Shown here piece after piece: positions 63,034 through 64,000 of a stretch of DNA of 64,000 bases. The notes below the pieces were generated by a model. It was not told the DNA's origin and ran no database searches. It saw nothing but the letters and a program-made list of their open reading frames with translations. The first letter of the stretch is position 1. Every line of letters begins with the position of its first letter. Made by a program: the position numbers and the translations under genes. This DNA comes from Bacteroidia bacterium (GTDB lineage Bacteria > Bacteroidota > Bacteroidia > B-17B0 > Aurantibacillaceae), in contig JAIOZA010000009.1 in assembly GCA_021740825.1 (NCBI GenBank), positions 1 to 64,000 of the forward strand. The letters run 5' to 3'.

Positions 63034-64000
63034 TTACCAACCTTTTATATCAATCAAATAAATAATAGAACCAATAACTCCAGCACTTAATTCTAATTCT
63101 CGTTTATTTATTTTATCAAAGGTATCATCAGCAGTGTGATGATAATCAAAGTACTTTTGACCATCTGGTTCAAAACCAATTAACGGAACTCCAATTTCTT
63201 TCAAGTAACCAATGTCAGCTCCATGTCCGTCTTTTTTTATGAATTGTAAAAAGTAAGGGTCTAATAAGGATTTCCAACTTAGTACTTTTTTATAAGCTCC
63301 ATTGGTTGTATCAACTGCAATTCCACGAGGAGAAAAACCTCCAGCATCACTTTCTAAAGCAGCAATATGTTTTAAATTATTTTTCTTAGTGTCTTCAAAA
63401 TAGGCTTTACCCCCAGCGCCACCATTTTCTTCGTTCATAAAAGCAACGGCTCGTATAGTACGTTTTGGTTTGATGTTTTGTTTTTTATACATCGCTAACA
63501 CTTCAATAGCCTGCACTACTCCAGCGCCATCATCATGAGCGCCTTGCCCGTTATCCCAAGCATCTAAATGTCCGCCAGCCATAATAATTTCCTGTGGTTT
63601 TTCAGAACCTTTTATTTCGCCAACAACATTATAAGATAATTCTTTGTCAAGCATTTGACAGCTCATTTTTAAATGAATTGCTTGGTTTGGATTAGCATTT
63701 AATTGTACTAACAATTCATCGGCTCCACTAAAACTAATGGCACAAGCTGGAATTTTTGTTTTGGTTAAAGTTGTATCATAGCCCATGACACCAGTATGCG
63801 GAAAATTATTGTTTATAGAACTCATACTGCGAACGATGGTAGCAACGGCTCCATATTTTGCTGCTTTACTCGGACCTGAATAACGATAAGTTACTGTTTC
63901 TCCGTAGCAGGTTCCTGTACTCAAGTGCGTATGATCAAAATACACATTGTAAAAAACAATTTTCCCTTTGATATTTTTTTCTCCTAATGAGTCTAATTGA
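63034..64000 (-). CDS. M28-family metallopeptidase, 5' end beyond the window
   Basis: The reading frame stays open to the window end, so this is a partial gene; a GTG at 63945 is inside the coding region (codons for Q-L-D-S-L-G-E-K precede it) and is not a start. The part seen has the end of a PA-like insert (GKIVFYN, AAKYGAVATIVRS) and the M28 zinc site: GGHLDAWDNGQGAHDDGAG, MNEENGG, SDAGG and the final HHTADDTFDKI. Such enzymes are secreted or periplasmic aminopeptidases or carboxypeptidases. A signal peptide would be on the missing part. Confidence 0.9.
   Translation of the reverse strand, partial: QLDSLGEKNIKGKIVFYNVYFDHTHLSTGTCYGETVTYRYSGPSKAAKYGAVATIVRSMSSINNNFPHTGVMGYDTTLTKTKIPACAISFSGADELLVQLNANPNQAIHLKMSCQMLDKELSYNVVGEIKGSEKPQEIIMAGGHLDAWDNGQGAHDDGAGVVQAIEVLAMYKKQNIKPKRTIRAVAFMNEENGGAGGKAYFEDTKKNNLKHIAALESDAGGFSPRGIAVDTTNGAYKKVLSWKSLLDPYFLQFIKKDGHGADIGYLKEIGVPLIGFEPDGQKYFDYHHTADDTFDKINKRELELSAGVIGSIIYLIDIKGW

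Noticed and set aside
63034-63945. Complete M28 peptidase gene starting at the GTG at 63945
   Set aside because: The open frame and conserved sequence continue upstream to the window edge, so the gene is truncated by the window and this GTG is internal.

Overview
The window is an AT-rich chromosomal segment from a member of the Bacteroidota, probably a free-living gliding or T9SS-using lineage of the Flavobacteriales/Sphingobacteriales/Cytophagales type. Supporting signs are a PorP/SprF-like protein, a PorE-like OmpA lipoprotein, the SprA translocon, cargo with type A and type B T9SS sorting domains, promoters of the form TAnnTTTG, absence of clear Shine-Dalgarno sites, and several GTG/TTG starts. 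I cannot name the genus. I saw no rRNA, tRNA, CRISPR array, prophage or insertion sequence. No gene-free stretch exceeds 300 bases; the longest (9854-10124) is 271 bases.

Layout. (1) 224-9853, minus strand: a T9SS adhesin operon made of a 2257-residue SprB-repeat adhesin, a PorP/SprF-like protein and a PorE-like OmpA lipoprotein. (2) 10125-19420: housekeeping genes, namely an AlaDH/saccharopine-dehydrogenase-like enzyme, a DivIC/FtsB-like protein, a YafK-type L,D-transpeptidase, a GNAT enzyme, a membrane protein, dihydrolipoyl dehydrogenase, a NUDIX protein, pyrE, a SRPBCC-like protein, a thiamine-binding-like protein and a CCA-adding enzyme. (3) 19653-24299: a CDF cation transporter, a T9SS type A secreted protein and an O-antigen-ligase-like protein. 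(4) 24538-47212: a dense signal-transduction island. (5) 47228-64000: a GlcG/HbpS-like protein, DinB, AMP nucleosidase, an HsdR-N-like protein, an M23/LysM peptidase, PlsY, RuvA, SprA, a SpoU methyltransferase, an MMPL transporter and a truncated M28 peptidase.

The signalling island is the most interesting part. Two operons diverge from 35108-35357, which carries an inverted repeat overlapping both predicted promoters. The leftward seven-gene operon encodes a FIST sensor, a PAS/HisKA_2 kinase, a single-domain receiver, a GAF-PAS3-HisKA hybrid kinase with three C-terminal receiver-like modules, another receiver, CheR, and a CheB-REC-SpoIIE phosphatase fusion. The rightward operon encodes a REC-SpoIIE phosphatase, an H-NOX haem sensor, a double-GAF kinase, two receivers and an internally duplicated OmpA-like protein. 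It converges on a second PAS/HisKA_2 kinase that lies downstream of a GlcG/HbpS-like gene. No CheA, CheW, chemoreceptor or DNA-binding output domain is present, so the outputs look like phosphatases (partner switching), methylation enzymes and perhaps the cell envelope. That view is inference.

Repeats include a ~126-bp REP/MITE-like element present twice in opposite orientation (24299-24424 and 50844-50970), each abutting a stop codon; a ~217-bp GC-rich element with inverted ends (19433-19649); a 16-bp-arm hairpin in front of the CCA-adding enzyme; and recent in-frame tandem duplications inside the adhesin (999 bp), the hybrid kinase (393 bp) and the OmpA-like protein (~1.13 kb).
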